Source: Nocardioides sp.
GTDB lineage: Bacteria; Actinomycetota; Actinomycetes; Propionibacteriales; Nocardioidaceae
NCBI RefSeq assembly: GCF_024509035.1
Contig: NZ_JANINT010000095.1
Location: forward strand, 1 to 44,729
Reading direction: 5' to 3'
Length of the DNA: 44,729 bases
In this document: positions 26,653 through 35,403 of the stretch, piece after piece
Position numbering within the stretch: position 1 is the first letter of the stretch
How the letters are laid out: each line of letters begins with the position of its first letter
Notes under the pieces: generated by a model
What the model was told of the DNA's origin: nothing
The model's input: the letters and a program-made list of their open reading frames with translations, nothing else
Database searches by the model: none
Made by a program: the position numbers and the translations under genes

Positions 26653-28151
26653 CAGGAGCCTCTCAGCTGGTTCTTGAGCACCTTGCCGGACAGGTTGCGG
26701 GGGAGGCCGTCGACGACCTCGACGTGCCGCGGCACCTTGAAGTTCGCGAGCCGCCCCTTGGCGAAGGCGATGACGTCATCGGGACCGATCTCGGCGGCCC
26801 GGCCCGGCGCGAGCACCACGTACGCCTTGCCCACCTCGCCCATCCGTTCGTCGGGGACCCCGACGACGGCGACGTCGGCGACGCCGTCCATCCGCGCGAG
26901 CGTCTGCTCGACCTCGGCGGGATAGACGTTGAAGCCGCCGGAGATGTACATGTCCTTGAGCCGGTCGGTGATCGAGAGGTTGCCGTGCTCGTCGAGGACG
27001 CCCACGTCGCCCGTGTGCAGCCAGCCGTCCGTGTCGATCGCCTCGGCCGTGGCCGCGGCGTCGTTGAGGTAGCCGAGCATCACGTAGTCGCCGCGGACCA
27101 GCAGCTCGCCCGTCGTCTCGTCGATCCGCGCCTCCATGCCGGGGATCGCGCGACCGCAGGTCGTGGCGACGGTCTCGGCCGAGTCGCCCTCGCGGCACAT
27201 CGTCACCACGACCGCCTCGGTCATGCCGAAGGCCGTGACGACCTGGTCGATCTCCAGCTCCTGACGCATCCGCTCGATGAGCACGACGGGTACGACGGCG
27301 GCTCCGGTCACGGCGAGCCGCAGCGAGGACAGGTCGCGCTCGGCGCGACCGGGTGCGCTCAGCAGCGACTGGTAGATCGTGGGTGCGCCGGGCAGCACGG
27401 TGATGCGCTCGGTCTCGATCAGCCGCATCGTCTCGTCGAGGTCGAAGGTCGCCACCGGATAGAGCGTGGCGCCGGTCAGGAGGCCGACGACGATGCCGAT
27501 CTTGTAGCCGAAGGAGTGGAAGAAGGGGTTGACCACCAGGTAGCGGTCGTCCTGGCGGACGCCGCCCAGCTCGGCCCAGGCACGCGCGACACCGATCGTC
27601 TGGCGGTGCGCGCTCATCGCTCCCTTGGAGCGCCCGGTGGTCCCGGAGGTGAAGAGGATGTCGGCCACGCTGTCGGGGTCGTCGGGGGGGAGGTCCTCGT
27701 GACGCATGGCCTCGGAGCGCTCGGCGGCGGCCGCGAGGTCGGCCAGGGTGGCGACCCGACGCATGTCGACGCCGGCGTCGCCCAGCTCGCCGACCTGGTC
27801 GCGGCCGAGGAAGCCGTCGTGCACCACGACGAGCGCGGCGTCCGTGCGCTCGACGACGTCGGCGACCTCGGAGCCGACGTAGCGCGAGTTGACCGGCACC
27901 AGCACGCCGCCGGCGTACGACACCGCCAGGGCGGCGACGGCCCAGTCGATGCTGTTGGGGCCCCAGACGACGACCCGGTCGCCGCGGCCGACGCCGGCCG
28001 CGGCGTAGGCCGCGCCGGTCTGCTCGACGAGCTCGAGCAGCGCGGTGAACGTGACCGTCCGGCGTCGCCCCTCCGCGGCCTCGACGTAGGCGGGGTGGTC
28101 GCCGAACCGTTCGGCAGCGGCTCTCAGCACCGCCGGGATCGTGTCCTGCAC
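26652..28151 (-). CDS. fadD3: HIP-CoA ligase FadD3
   Basis: A 499-residue AMP-forming acyl-CoA ligase. It attaches CoA to HIP, the propionate side chain left on rings C and D, and so opens C/D-ring degradation. Motifs: ILFTSGTTGRSKGAMSAH for ATP binding, VTAFGMTEAVVV, GWLHTGDVGVLDEHGNLSITDRLKDM, GFNVYPAEVEQ and the C-terminal Lys in NLSGKVLKNQL. GTG 28151 is chosen because GGAGG lies 4 nt upstream; the open frame reaching 29168 is a shadow of fadE30. Length matches M. tuberculosis FadD3 (about 500). It is transcribed divergently from fadE30 across a KstR2-like operator. Confidence 0.93.
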   Translation of the reverse strand: MQDTIPAVLRAAAERFGDHPAYVEAAEGRRRTVTFTALLELVEQTGAAYAAAGVGRGDRVVVWGPNSIDWAVAALAVSYAGGVLVPVNSRYVGSEVADVVERTDAALVVVHDGFLGRDQVGELGDAGVDMRRVATLADLAAAAERSEAMRHEDLPPDDPDSVADILFTSGTTGRSKGAMSAHRQTIGVARAWAELGGVRQDDRYLVVNPFFHSFGYKIGIVVGLLTGATLYPVATFDLDETMRLIETERITVLPGAPTIYQSLLSAPGRAERDLSSLRLAVTGAAVVPVVLIERMRQELEIDQVVTAFGMTEAVVVTMCREGDSAETVATTCGRAIPGMEARIDETTGELLVRGDYVMLGYLNDAAATAEAIDTDGWLHTGDVGVLDEHGNLSITDRLKDMYISGGFNVYPAEVEQTLARMDGVADVAVVGVPDERMGEVGKAYVVLAPGRAAEIGPDDVIAFAKGRLANFKVPRHVEVVDGLPRNLSGKVLKNQLRGS

Positions 28152-28166
28152 GAGGCCTCCTAACCA

Positions 28167-28184
28167 ACCAAGCAGTTGCTTGGT
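28167..28184. promoter_or_regulatory. KstR2-like operator between fadD3 and fadE30
   Basis: ACCAAGCAGTTGCTTGGT is a perfect 18-bp palindrome in the 45-bp divergent gap. The outer ACCAAG/CTTGGT half-sites match the published KstR2 pattern AnCAAG/CTTGnT but are separated by 6 nt instead of 2. A second copy lies at 41387-41404. TATAGT (28184-28189) would be the -10 of fadE30, 7 nt before its GTG, so that mRNA is probably leaderless. KstR2 is encoded three genes away. Confidence 0.75.
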
Positions 28185-28196
28185 ATAGTAGCACCC

Positions 28197-29372
28197 GTGG
28201 ACCTGACCTACTCCGAGGAGGACCAAGCCTTCCGCGCCGAGGTGCGAGGCTGGCTCGAGGAGCACCTGACCGGCGAGTGGGCCGCACTGCGTGGCCTCGG
28301 CGGCGCCGGGCGCGACCACGAGGCGCACGAGGAGCGAGTGGCCTGGAACCGGCTGCTCGCCGAGCACGGCTGGACCTGCTTGGGCTGGCCGACCGAGCAC
28401 GGCGGGCGCGGGCTGAGCCTGAGCCAGCAGGTGATCTTCCACGAGGAGTACGCCCGGGCCGATGCGCCCGGACGCGTCAACCACCTCGGCGAGGAGCTGC
28501 TCGGCCCGACGTTGATCGCGTTCGGCACCGAGGAGCAGCAGGCCCGGTTCCTGCCGAAGATCGTCGCGGTCGAGGAGCTGTGGGCCCAGGGCTACTCCGA
28601 GCCGAACGCCGGCTCCGACCTCGCGAACGTGCAGACCAAGGCCCGTCGCGACGGGGACGAGTGGGTCATCGACGGGCAGAAGGTGTGGACGTCCAACGCT
28701 CACCTGAGCCAGTGGGCCTTCGTCGTCTGCCGCACCGAGCCCGGCTCGAGCCGCCACCACGGTCTGTCGTTCCTTCTCGTGCCGCTGGACCAGGAGGGCG
28801 TCGAGATCCGCCCGATCGAGCAGCTCACCGGCGGCTCGGAGTTCAACGAGGTGTTCTTCACCGGTGCCCGGACCGCCGCCGACCTCGTCGTGGGCGAGCC
28901 CGGTGACGGCTGGCGGGTGGCGATGGCGCTGCTCGGGTTCGAGCGCGGCGTGTCGGTGCTCGGACAGGTCGTCGGATTCGCCCGCGAGCTCGACGGCGTC
29001 GTCGAGCTCGCGAAGCAGAACGGCACGATCGAGGACCCCGTGCTCCGCGACCGGCTGGCTGCGCTCACGGTCGAGCTCGAGGTGATGCGCTTCCAGGCGC
29101 TCCGCGGGCTCGCCACCGAGTCCGCCGCCGGGCCCTCGGTCTTCAAGCTCGTCTGGGCCAGCTGGCACAAGCGTCTCGGCGAGGTGGCCATGGACGTGCT
29201 CGGCCCGGCCGGCCTCACGACCGAGTCGGCCGAGGGGTACGACCTGAGCCGGTGGCAGCGGCTCTTCCTGTTCTCCCGCTCCGACACGATCTACGGCGGC
29301 AGCGACGAGGTGCAGCGCAACATCCTGGCCGAGCGCGTGCTCGGCCTGCCCCGCGAACCCAAGGGAGCCTGA
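28197..29372 (+). CDS. fadE30: Acyl-CoA dehydrogenase FadE30
   Basis: A 391-residue, full-length acyl-CoA dehydrogenase-family protein. It is proposed to desaturate the CoA-activated HIP side chain in an early C/D-ring step. Features: QGYSEPNAGSDLANVQTKA, EWVIDGQKVWTSNA, FERGVSVLGQVV and the C-terminal IYGGSDEVQRNILAERVLGL. The start is GTG 28197, 7 nt after a -10-like TATAGT, giving a probable leaderless transcript. Upstream in-frame codons lie inside the operator. The stop overlaps the next ATG (TGATG). Gene order fadE30-SDR-kstR2-fadA6 mirrors Rv3560c-Rv3556c. Confidence 0.92.
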   Translation: MDLTYSEEDQAFRAEVRGWLEEHLTGEWAALRGLGGAGRDHEAHEERVAWNRLLAEHGWTCLGWPTEHGGRGLSLSQQVIFHEEYARADAPGRVNHLGEELLGPTLIAFGTEEQQARFLPKIVAVEELWAQGYSEPNAGSDLANVQTKARRDGDEWVIDGQKVWTSNAHLSQWAFVVCRTEPGSSRHHGLSFLLVPLDQEGVEIRPIEQLTGGSEFNEVFFTGARTAADLVVGEPGDGWRVAMALLGFERGVSVLGQVVGFARELDGVVELAKQNGTIEDPVLRDRLAALTVELEVMRFQALRGLATESAAGPSVFKLVWASWHKRLGEVAMDVLGPAGLTTESAEGYDLSRWQRLFLFSRSDTIYGGSDEVQRNILAERVLGLPREPKGA

Positions 29373-30187
29373 TGACCACCACGACGCAGCACGGCCGCCC
29401 CGAGCAGCCCGCGCCCGACTACGTGCCCGGACACGACCTGCTGGCCGGGAAGGTGGTGGCGGTGACCGCCGGCGCCGGAGCGGGCATCGGCGCGTCCGTC
29501 GTACGCCGCGTGCTCGAGGAGGGCGCGAAGGCCGTGGTGTTCAGCGACACCCACGAGCAACGGCTCGCCGAGGCCGAGGAGGCGCTGGCAGCGGAGTTCG
29601 GTGCAGATCGGGTGCGTCAGCTGGTCTGCGACGTCACCGACCAGACGCAGGTCGAGGCGTTCCTCGACGCCGCCGACGAGCTCGGCGGCGTCGACGTCCT
29701 GATCAACAACGCCGGCCTGGGCGGCACCGCCAGCGTGCTGGAGATGACCGACGAGCAGTGGTCGCGGGTCCTCGACATCACCCTCACCGGCACGTTCCGG
29801 TGCGTGCGCGCTGCCGGCCAGCGGATGGTCGCGGCGGGCAAGCGCGGCGTCATCGTCAACAACGCCTCGGTGATCGGCTGGCGCGCGCAGGAGGGCCAGG
29901 CCCACTACGCCGCGGCGAAGGCCGGCGTGATGGCGCTGACCCGGTGCGCGGCGATCGACCTCGCACCGCACGGCATCCGCGTCAACGCGGTCTCACCCAG
30001 CCTGGCGATGCATCCGTTCCTCGCCAAGGTCACCTCCGACGAGCTGCTCGCCGAGCTCAAGCAGCGCGAGGCCTTCGGCCGCGCCGCCGAGCCGTGGGAG
30101 GTCGCCAACGTGATGGTCTTCCTCGCGAGCGACTACGCGTCGTACATGACCGGCGAGGTCGTCGCCGTCAGCAGCCAGCAGGCCTAG
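29372..30187 (+). CDS. ipdF: Short-chain dehydrogenase, IpdF/Rv3559c-like
   Basis: A 271-residue SDR. The nucleotide-binding motif is AGAGAGIG near residue 33 (a variant of TGxxxGIG), NNAG follows at about 110, and the catalytic Tyr/Lys lie in HYAAAKAG. The position between fadE30 and kstR2 matches Rv3559c. That protein has been called IpdF and linked to oxidation of a ring hydroxyl on a CoA-bound C/D-ring intermediate. The exact substrate cannot be read here. The start overlaps the fadE30 stop, so expression is coupled. Confidence 0.83.
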   Translation: MTTTTQHGRPEQPAPDYVPGHDLLAGKVVAVTAGAGAGIGASVVRRVLEEGAKAVVFSDTHEQRLAEAEEALAAEFGADRVRQLVCDVTDQTQVEAFLDAADELGGVDVLINNAGLGGTASVLEMTDEQWSRVLDITLTGTFRCVRAAGQRMVAAGKRGVIVNNASVIGWRAQEGQAHYAAAKAGVMALTRCAAIDLAPHGIRVNAVSPSLAMHPFLAKVTSDELLAELKQREAFGRAAEPWEVANVMVFLASDYASYMTGEVVAVSSQQA

Positions 30188-30199
30188 GAGACTGTCTCC

Positions 30200-30820
30200 A
30201 TGAACGCCGCCGACCCTGTCTCCTCGGGCTCCTCGGTCCCCTCGCACTCCCGCCGCGACGAGCTGCTCCGCATCGCCGCAGGGCTGTTCGCCGAGAAGGG
30301 GTTCAAGAACACCACCGTGCGTGACATCGCCGACGCTGCGGGCATCCTCTCCGGCAGTCTCTACCACCACTTCGACTCCAAGGAGTCGATGGTCGACGAG
30401 ATCCTGCGGACCTTCCAGGAGGAGCTCTTCGGGCAGTACGACGAGATCCTCGCGAGCGACCTCGACCCACGGGCCAAGCTGGAGCGCGCCGTCGTCGTGT
30501 CGTTCGAGGCGATCGACAAGCACCGCGACGAGGTCGCGATCTTCCAGAACGACGCGGCCTACCTCCTGACGTTCGACCGGTTCTCCTACCTCGCCGACCG
30601 CAACCAGCAGTCGCGGGAGGTCTGGCTGACGCTGCTGCGCAGTGGCGTCGAGGCCGGGGTCCTGCGCGGCGACCTCGACCTCGAGCTGACCTACCGCTTC
30701 ATCCGCGACACCGTCTGGGTCGCCGTGTCCTGGTACCGCCCCGGGGGGCGGCGCACGCACACCGAGATCGCCCAGCAGTACCTCTCCATCCTCCTCGAAG
30801 GGATCGCCCATGCCTCCTGA
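30200..30820 (+). CDS. kstR2: TetR-family regulator KstR2
   Basis: A 206-residue TetR repressor of C/D-ring catabolism; in mycobacteria HIP-CoA is the inducer. The HTH lies at about 18-62 (LLRIAAGLFAEKGFKNTTV, then DIADAAGILSGSLYHHFDSK). The ligand domain retains FSYLADRNQQSREVW and YRFIRDTVWVAVSWYRPGG, both close to mycobacterial KstR2. TAGGAG precedes the start. The gene overlaps fadA6 by 11 nt. Its likely targets are the palindromes at 28167-28184 and 41387-41404, the first of which drives its own operon. Confidence 0.93.
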   Translation: MNAADPVSSGSSVPSHSRRDELLRIAAGLFAEKGFKNTTVRDIADAAGILSGSLYHHFDSKESMVDEILRTFQEELFGQYDEILASDLDPRAKLERAVVVSFEAIDKHRDEVAIFQNDAAYLLTFDRFSYLADRNQQSREVWLTLLRSGVEAGVLRGDLDLELTYRFIRDTVWVAVSWYRPGGRRTHTEIAQQYLSILLEGIAHAS

Positions 30821-31976
30821 GGCCTACATCGTCGACGCCGTCCGCACCCCGGTCGGCAAGCGCGGGGGAGCACTGGCCGGCGTCCACTCCGCCGACCTGG
30901 CCGCTCACTCGATCGGCGCGCTGGTGCGCCGCACCGGCGTCGACCCCGGGGCCGTCGACGACGTGATCCTCGGGTGCTGCGACACGATCGGATCCCAGGC
31001 GGGCGACGTCGCCCGTACGGCCTGGCTGGTCGCCGGGCTGCCCGACCACGTGCCGGGTGTGACGATCGACCGGCAGTGCGGCTCCTCCCAGCAGGCGGTG
31101 CACTTCGCCGCCCAGGGCGTGCTGTCGGGCACCCAGGACCTCGTGGTCGCCGGCGGCGTGCAGAACATGAGCGCGATCCCGATCTCGGCGGCGATGATCG
31201 TCGGCCAGCAGTACGGGTTCTCGACCCCCTTCGCCGAGTCGCCGGGCTGGGCGGAGCGGTACGGCGACCAGGAGGTCAGCCAGTTCCGCTCCGCGGAGAT
31301 GATCGCGGAGAAGTGGGACATCACGCGAGAGGAGATGGAGGCCTTCGCGCTGGCCTCCCACGAGCGGGCCCGCACCGCGATCGCCGAGGGGCGGTTCAAG
31401 GACGAGATCGAGGCCGTCACGCTGCCCGACGGCACGGTCTTCGAGGTCGACCAGTGCCCGCGCGAGACCTCGCTGGAGAAGATGGCCGGCCTCGATCCCC
31501 TCGCTCCCGGCGGCCGGATCACCGCCGCGGTCGCGTCGCAGATCTGCGACGCATCGTCCGCGATGCTGATCGCCAGCGAGGCCGCCGTACGCGAGCACGG
31601 GCTGACGCCACGGGCTCGCATCCACCACCTCTCCGTCCGCGGCGACGACCCGGTCTGGATGCTCACCGGGCCGATCCGCGCCACCAAGCACGCGCTGGAC
31701 CGCACCGGCCTCGCGATCGAGGACATCGACCTGTTCGAGTGCAACGAGGCGTTCGCGTCCGTCGTCATCGCGTGGATGAAGGAGACCGGCGCGCCCCACG
31801 AGCGGGTCAACGTCAACGGCGGCGGCATCGCGCTCGGTCACCCGATCGGTGCCACGGGCACCCGCCTGATGACCACGCTGCTCAACGAGCTCGAGCGCAC
31901 CGGCGGCCGCTACGGTCTGCAGACCATGTGCGAGGGCGGCGGCCAGGCGAACGTGACGATCATCGAGCGGCTCTGA
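30810..31976 (+). CDS. fadA6: Thiolase FadA6
   Basis: A 388-residue acetyl-CoA acetyltransferase-family thiolase. In the KstR2 pathway it performs the thiolytic cleavage that follows IpdAB ring C opening. Catalytic residues: Cys90 in [15 protein letters not shown], His344 in GHPIGATG and Cys374 in MCEGGG. It starts inside the end of kstR2 and overlaps, tail to tail, the nhaA gene by 17 nt (31960-31976). Synteny with Rv3556c supports FadA6 rather than a general thiolase. Confidence 0.92.
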   Translation: MPPEAYIVDAVRTPVGKRGGALAGVHSADLAAHSIGALVRRTGVDPGAVDDVILGCCDTIGSQAGDVARTAWLVAGLPDHVPGVTIDRQCGSSQQAVHFAAQGVLSGTQDLVVAGGVQNMSAIPISAAMIVGQQYGFSTPFAESPGWAERYGDQEVSQFRSAEMIAEKWDITREEMEAFALASHERARTAIAEGRFKDEIEAVTLPDGTVFEVDQCPRETSLEKMAGLDPLAPGGRITAAVASQICDASSAMLIASEAAVREHGLTPRARIHHLSVRGDDPVWMLTGPIRATKHALDRTGLAIEDIDLFECNEAFASVVIAWMKETGAPHERVNVNGGGIALGHPIGATGTRLMTTLLNELERTGGRYGLQTMCEGGGQANVTIIERL

Positions 31977-33309
31977 CCGGACTGCGGGCGGGCTCGTCCG
32001 GTCGGGTGGCGCCGGCTGGGGCGGGCTGACCGGCCTGGCCGGGCTGGCCAGGCGCGAGCCGGAACGCGAGCCACCCGGCTGCCGTCGCGATGACCGCTGC
32101 GAGCAGGATGCCGACGACCGCGCGGTCGTGGTCGACGGGATCGGTGAACGCCAGGCCCGCCACCAGCAGGGACACCGTGAACCCGATGCCCGAGAGAGCG
32201 GCCCCGCCCGCGACCTCGCCGAGGGTGACGCCCGAGGGGAGCCCGGTCAGGCGGGTTCGGACGCCGGCCCAGGTGGCGCCGAGGATCCCGGCGAGCTTGC
32301 CGACGACCAGGGCGATCGTGATCGCCCAGGTCAGGCGTGAGGTGAGCGCGTCGGCGAGCACCCCACCGCGCAGGTCGATGCCGGCGTTGGCGAGCACGAA
32401 CAACGGCACCACCAGCAGGTTGGCCCAGGGGTGCAGGCGGCGCTGCATGCGCTCGTTGACCGACACGGCGCGCACGAGCTCGCGGTGGGCGGAGCGGCCG
32501 ACGTCGACGCCCGGCGCCTCGCGGAACGCGCGGAACCGGTCGGCTGCGCTCCTGACCACCTCGGTGCGGGGACGGTGGGCGGCGACGAGCAGGCCGCCGA
32601 GCATGCCGGCGATCGAGGCGTGCAGGCCGGCCTGGAGGGTCGCCAGCCACAGCGCCACGCCGACCACGAGGTAGGGCGCCACGGTCCAGACGCCGCGTCG
32701 GCTCATCGCCGCGATGATGCTCGCGAGGGCCGCGACCAGCACGAGGCCCACGGGGTCGAGCGACCCGCTGTAGAACACGCCGATGACGCCGACCGCGACG
32801 ATGTCGTCGATGACGGTGAGCGTGAGCAGGAAGACCCGCAGCTGGGTCGCCAGGCGCGGACCGACCACGGCGAGCACGCCGAGCATCACGGCGGTGTCGG
32901 TGCCGATCACGACGCCCCAGGCGCCGTTGGCGTCGACGGGGGAGAGCAGCAGGTAGAGCGCCGCGGGCACCACGAGGCCGCCCAGGGCCGCGAGGACGGG
33001 AAGGGCGGCGCGCCGCGGCGTGGTCAGCGCACCGATCGAGAACTCCCGGCGCACCTCCAGGCCGACGACGAAGAAGAACAGCGCCATGAGTCCGTCGTTG
33101 ACCCAGTGACCCAGCGACATCGACAGGTGCCAGTCGGCGATCGAGATCGATGCGGTCGTCGACCACAGCGAGCGGTAGGAGTCCGACCACGTCGAGTTGG
33201 CCCACGCGAGCGCCACCACCGCGGCCGCCAGCAGCAGCCCGGCGCCGCCGGTCTCGCCCCCGACGGCCCGGCGAGCGCACGCGGCGAGCCGTCGAGGTGG
33301 CGGGCTCAC
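31960..33309 (-). CDS. nhaA: Na+/H+ antiporter NhaA
   Basis: A 449-residue multi-helix antiporter exchanging external protons for cytoplasmic sodium. Key residues match E. coli NhaA: Asp138 in [13 protein letters not shown] (Asp133) and the ion-binding pair Asp168-Asp169 in [16 protein letters not shown] (Asp163/Asp164). [18 protein letters not shown] and [18 protein letters not shown] are further landmarks. The start is GTG 33309, overlapping the stop of a 39-residue microprotein (GTGA); the open frame up to 33726 is not coding. It is the last gene of a small reverse-strand operon that faces a MarR gene. Confidence 0.92.
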   Translation of the reverse strand: MSPPPRRLAACARRAVGGETGGAGLLLAAAVVALAWANSTWSDSYRSLWSTTASISIADWHLSMSLGHWVNDGLMALFFFVVGLEVRREFSIGALTTPRRAALPVLAALGGLVVPAALYLLLSPVDANGAWGVVIGTDTAVMLGVLAVVGPRLATQLRVFLLTLTVIDDIVAVGVIGVFYSGSLDPVGLVLVAALASIIAAMSRRGVWTVAPYLVVGVALWLATLQAGLHASIAGMLGGLLVAAHRPRTEVVRSAADRFRAFREAPGVDVGRSAHRELVRAVSVNERMQRRLHPWANLLVVPLFVLANAGIDLRGGVLADALTSRLTWAITIALVVGKLAGILGATWAGVRTRLTGLPSGVTLGEVAGGAALSGIGFTVSLLVAGLAFTDPVDHDRAVVGILLAAVIATAAGWLAFRLAPGQPGQAGQPAPAGATRPDEPARSPVRAAR

Positions 33310-33425
33310 CGGCGGCGGTCCCTGCGCTCGAGGGCCAGCGCCGAGGCGATCACCCCCGCGAGCAGCAGGCCGGTGGTGATCGCGACGAAGGCCAACAGGG
33401 CCACCAGGGCCAGCGGGTCGATCAT
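33306..33425 (-). CDS. 39-residue membrane microprotein coupled to nhaA
   Basis: ATG 33425 follows GGAGGAG by 7 nt. The peptide has one hydrophobic helix ([20 protein letters not shown], then [12 protein letters not shown]) and a basic tail ERRDRRR. Its stop overlaps the nhaA start by GTGA, so the two are almost certainly translated together. It may be a small antiporter partner or simply a coupling leader. No family is recognised. Confidence 0.75.
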   Translation of the reverse strand: MIDPLALVALLAFVAITTGLLLAGVIASALALERRDRRR

Positions 33426-33452
33426 GGACGGTCTCCTCCGTTCCGGTGGCGG

Positions 33453-33866
33453 TCATCGATCGGACTCGCTCGGCGGGGGCGGCACGTAGCCGGGCGCGGC
33501 ATGGGCGAGACCGCGGACCGCCGCGTCGAGGGCAGACGACTGCCCATCCGACTCGGCCCACCGTGCGTAGGCCGAGACGGTCGCCGGCGCGGTGCCGGCG
33601 ACGAGGACGGCGATGACGACGAGCCCGCCGCCGAGGTGCGGCAGGTGGCCGATGGTGGCGCCAGCTGCGGCTCCCGCCGCCAGTGCCCAGGCAGCGGTGC
33701 GGCGGGCGCGGCGGCTGGGCGCCCACAGGCCCGCGACGGCGGCGACGCCCACGCCGGTCAGGAGCGCCGTACCGGTGAGAGCCGGGTGGTGCTCGTGGCC
33801 CAGGAGAAGCCCCCGGACGACCAGGGCCGCGACGGCGAGCGTCCAGACGGCGCGATAGACCTTCAT
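33453..33866 (-). CDS. Membrane protein of unknown function in the nhaA operon
   Basis: A 137-residue protein with about three or four hydrophobic helices ([69 protein letters not shown]) and a Pro-rich C-terminus. His residues in GHEHH and GHLPH are notable but match no motif I know. The start ATG 33866 has GAGGAGGG about 6 nt upstream and overlaps the stop of the preceding microprotein (ATGA). It probably supports the antiporter. Confidence 0.75.
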   Translation of the reverse strand: MKVYRAVWTLAVAALVVRGLLLGHEHHPALTGTALLTGVGVAAVAGLWAPSRRARRTAAWALAAGAAAGATIGHLPHLGGGLVVIAVLVAGTAPATVSAYARWAESDGQSSALDAAVRGLAHAAPGYVPPPPSESDR

Positions 33867-33991
33867 CGGTGGCCCTCCTCGGTGTCCTCGCTGCGCAGGA
33901 GGCCGGCCGCCGCGAGGGTGCCGACCGTCAGCACCACGATCACCATCACCGCAGTCGCGATGAGCCAGATCAGGAGTCCGGTGTCGGACAT
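33863..33991 (-). CDS. 42-residue membrane microprotein upstream in the nhaA operon
   Basis: ATG 33991 follows AAGGAGAG. There is one membrane helix ([20 protein letters not shown]) and an acidic, polar tail ending EDTEEGHR. The stop overlaps the next start (ATGA). The helix plus short charged tail resembles the other small proteins of this operon. No family recognised. Confidence 0.72.
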   Translation of the reverse strand: MSDTGLLIWLIATAVMVIVVLTVGTLAAAGLLRSEDTEEGHR

Positions 33992-34049
33992 GGCAGTCAC
34001 TCTCCTTCGGGATCGGTGCGGAGTTGTCGCCGCTGCTCAGCGGCGCGTG

Positions 34050-34169
34050 TCACCAGTTGGTCGGAGGGTCGCTGGCGGGGAACGAGTCGTGTCCCCAGAT
34101 CTCGACGATGTCCCGGTGGGGGTCCTCGACCCGGACTGCGTCGTCCACGGGTCGGTCGGTGGTTGTCAT
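34050..34169 (-). CDS. 39-residue soluble microprotein with SFPASDPP motif
   Basis: ATG 34169 follows AAGGGAGCG. The peptide is polar and acidic, then ends HDSFPASDPPTNW. The SFPASDPP motif near the C-terminus recurs in many short bacterial proteins of unknown function that I recognise by pattern, which supports it as real. It is the first gene of the nhaA operon and lies immediately behind the MarR operator region. Confidence 0.7.
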   Translation of the reverse strand: MTTTDRPVDDAVRVEDPHRDIVEIWGHDSFPASDPPTNW

Positions 34170-34213
34170 GTCGATGCGCTCCCTTCGGCGTACCTCTGGG
34201 TGTGTTGACGCTT

Positions 34214-34250
34214 CAACCATAACAGTTGGGGTAATAAAACCAAAATGGTT
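34214..34250. promoter_or_regulatory. Tandem MarR-type operators between the nhaA operon and marR
   Basis: Two inverted repeats lie in the divergent gap: CAACCATAACAGTTG (34214-34228) and AACCAAAATGGTT (34238-34250), the second perfect apart from its central 3 nt. Both are followed by GTTGGGGTA in direct repeat, 23 nt apart, about two helical turns. The region is strikingly AT-rich for this genome, with TAATAA at 34232-34237 as a possible -10. The flanking MarR protein is the likely binder. Confidence 0.65.
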
Positions 34251-34266
34251 GGGGTACCCTCACCAT

Positions 34267-34755
34267 GTGACGAACGAAGAGGATCACCAGGCGGCCGCTG
34301 ACGCGGCCGCCGCACTCGAGCGGGCCGTGCCGATGCTGGTGCGCTGGTTCACCCGCAGCGACGTACGTCGCGCCATGCTGGCCGACACCGACCCGGTCCT
34401 GTCGGCCACTGACGCATGGCTGTTGGGCCGGATCACCGACACCGGTCCGGTGCGCCTGTCCCACCTCGCGGACTGGGCCGAGGTGGACCGATCGACGATG
34501 ACGGCGGAGGTGCGCCGGCTCGAGGACCTGGGTCTCGTCTCCCGCGCTCCGGACCCACAGGACGGCCGGGCGGTCCTGGTGAAGGCCACGCGGTCCGGCG
34601 CCGCTCGCCACCGACGCACCAAGCGCACCGCCAGGACCGTCTACACAGCGCTGCTCGCGGACTGGTCGGAGGAGGACCTGCGCCAGACCGCCCACGTGGC
34701 TGCCCGCCTGGTCGAGACCCTCGAGCATCGCCGGGGCGGCACGGCCGCTGGTTGA
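34267..34755 (+). CDS. MarR-family transcriptional regulator
   Basis: A 162-residue winged-helix regulator. The core runs from DAWLLGRITDTGPVRLSHLA, through the recognition helix VDRSTMTAEVRRLEDLGLVS, to the wing RAPDPQDGRAVLVKATRSG. N- and C-terminal helices form the dimer interface. The only plausible start is GTG 34267; the in-frame stretch upstream crosses the operators. It is divergent from the nhaA operon and probably represses both through the tandem palindromes. The ligand could be a stress compound or pH/ion-linked signal, which is not visible. Confidence 0.88.
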   Translation: MTNEEDHQAAADAAAALERAVPMLVRWFTRSDVRRAMLADTDPVLSATDAWLLGRITDTGPVRLSHLADWAEVDRSTMTAEVRRLEDLGLVSRAPDPQDGRAVLVKATRSGAARHRRTKRTARTVYTALLADWSEEDLRQTAHVAARLVETLEHRRGGTAAG

Positions 34756-34759
34756 GCGA

Positions 34760-35314
34760 CTACGGCCGCCGGCCGAACATGTCCAGGAGTCGATGCTGTG
34801 GGTCGGCGTCCGGCGGGAGCGTCCCGCTCGGCCCGTCGCCGTACGCACCGAAGGCGAGGATCGCGTCGAGATGGGGCTCGACCACGGCGAGCAGACCGCC
34901 GACGACGTCGGGGTCGAGCCTCTCGTCCTGACCGGTGGCTCGCAGCAGGTCCCAAGCGTGCACCACGAGGTCGATGAGGCGGAGCCGCCGGAACTCCTGG
35001 GCCGTGATGTCGCCCTTCGGTCCGTCCAGGACCGTCTCGGGCGCGGTCGTGGCGAACCCCGCTTGCTGCGCCCGCGCCGACTCGACCACGGCGGCCAGTG
35101 GGTCGGGTCCGAGCTGGTCCCCTGCGAGCGCGGCGCGCGCGTCGACTCGTGAGGTGCCGGCGAGCAGCATCGCCGTGAACCGGTTGCCGACGACCACGTG
35201 CTCGACGAGCTCGCGCACGGTGATCTCGGAGGGCGTCGGGAGGTCCCAGGAGTCGACCGGGAGCTGACGCACTGCGCGTTCGAGCTCGGCGGAGGCCGCC
35301 TGGATCAGGTCCAT
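34760..35314 (-). CDS. DinB-like TIGR03086-type metal-binding protein
   Basis: A 184-residue four-helix protein of the DinB/mycothiol-dependent maleylpyruvate isomerase-like class. Recognisable parts are LPTPSEITVRELVEHVVVGNRF, with its first metal-binding His, and LIDLVVHAWDLLRATG, with the later His. Such actinobacterial proteins may be mycothiol-dependent transferases or isomerases, but most are uncharacterised. A TAGTCT -10-like element ends 6 nt before ATG 35314, suggesting a leaderless mRNA. It converges with the marR gene, 4 nt apart. Confidence 0.8.
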   Translation of the reverse strand: MDLIQAASAELERAVRQLPVDSWDLPTPSEITVRELVEHVVVGNRFTAMLLAGTSRVDARAALAGDQLGPDPLAAVVESARAQQAGFATTAPETVLDGPKGDITAQEFRRLRLIDLVVHAWDLLRATGQDERLDPDVVGGLLAVVEPHLDAILAFGAYGDGPSGTLPPDADPQHRLLDMFGRRP

Positions 35315-35403
35315 GCCCGCAGACTAGGGCTCCTCGCCGTCACGGCCGACTGACCGTCGTGGTCCCGGCCAATCCGGATCCCCGTGGGTGACGAACCGAG
35401 AGC

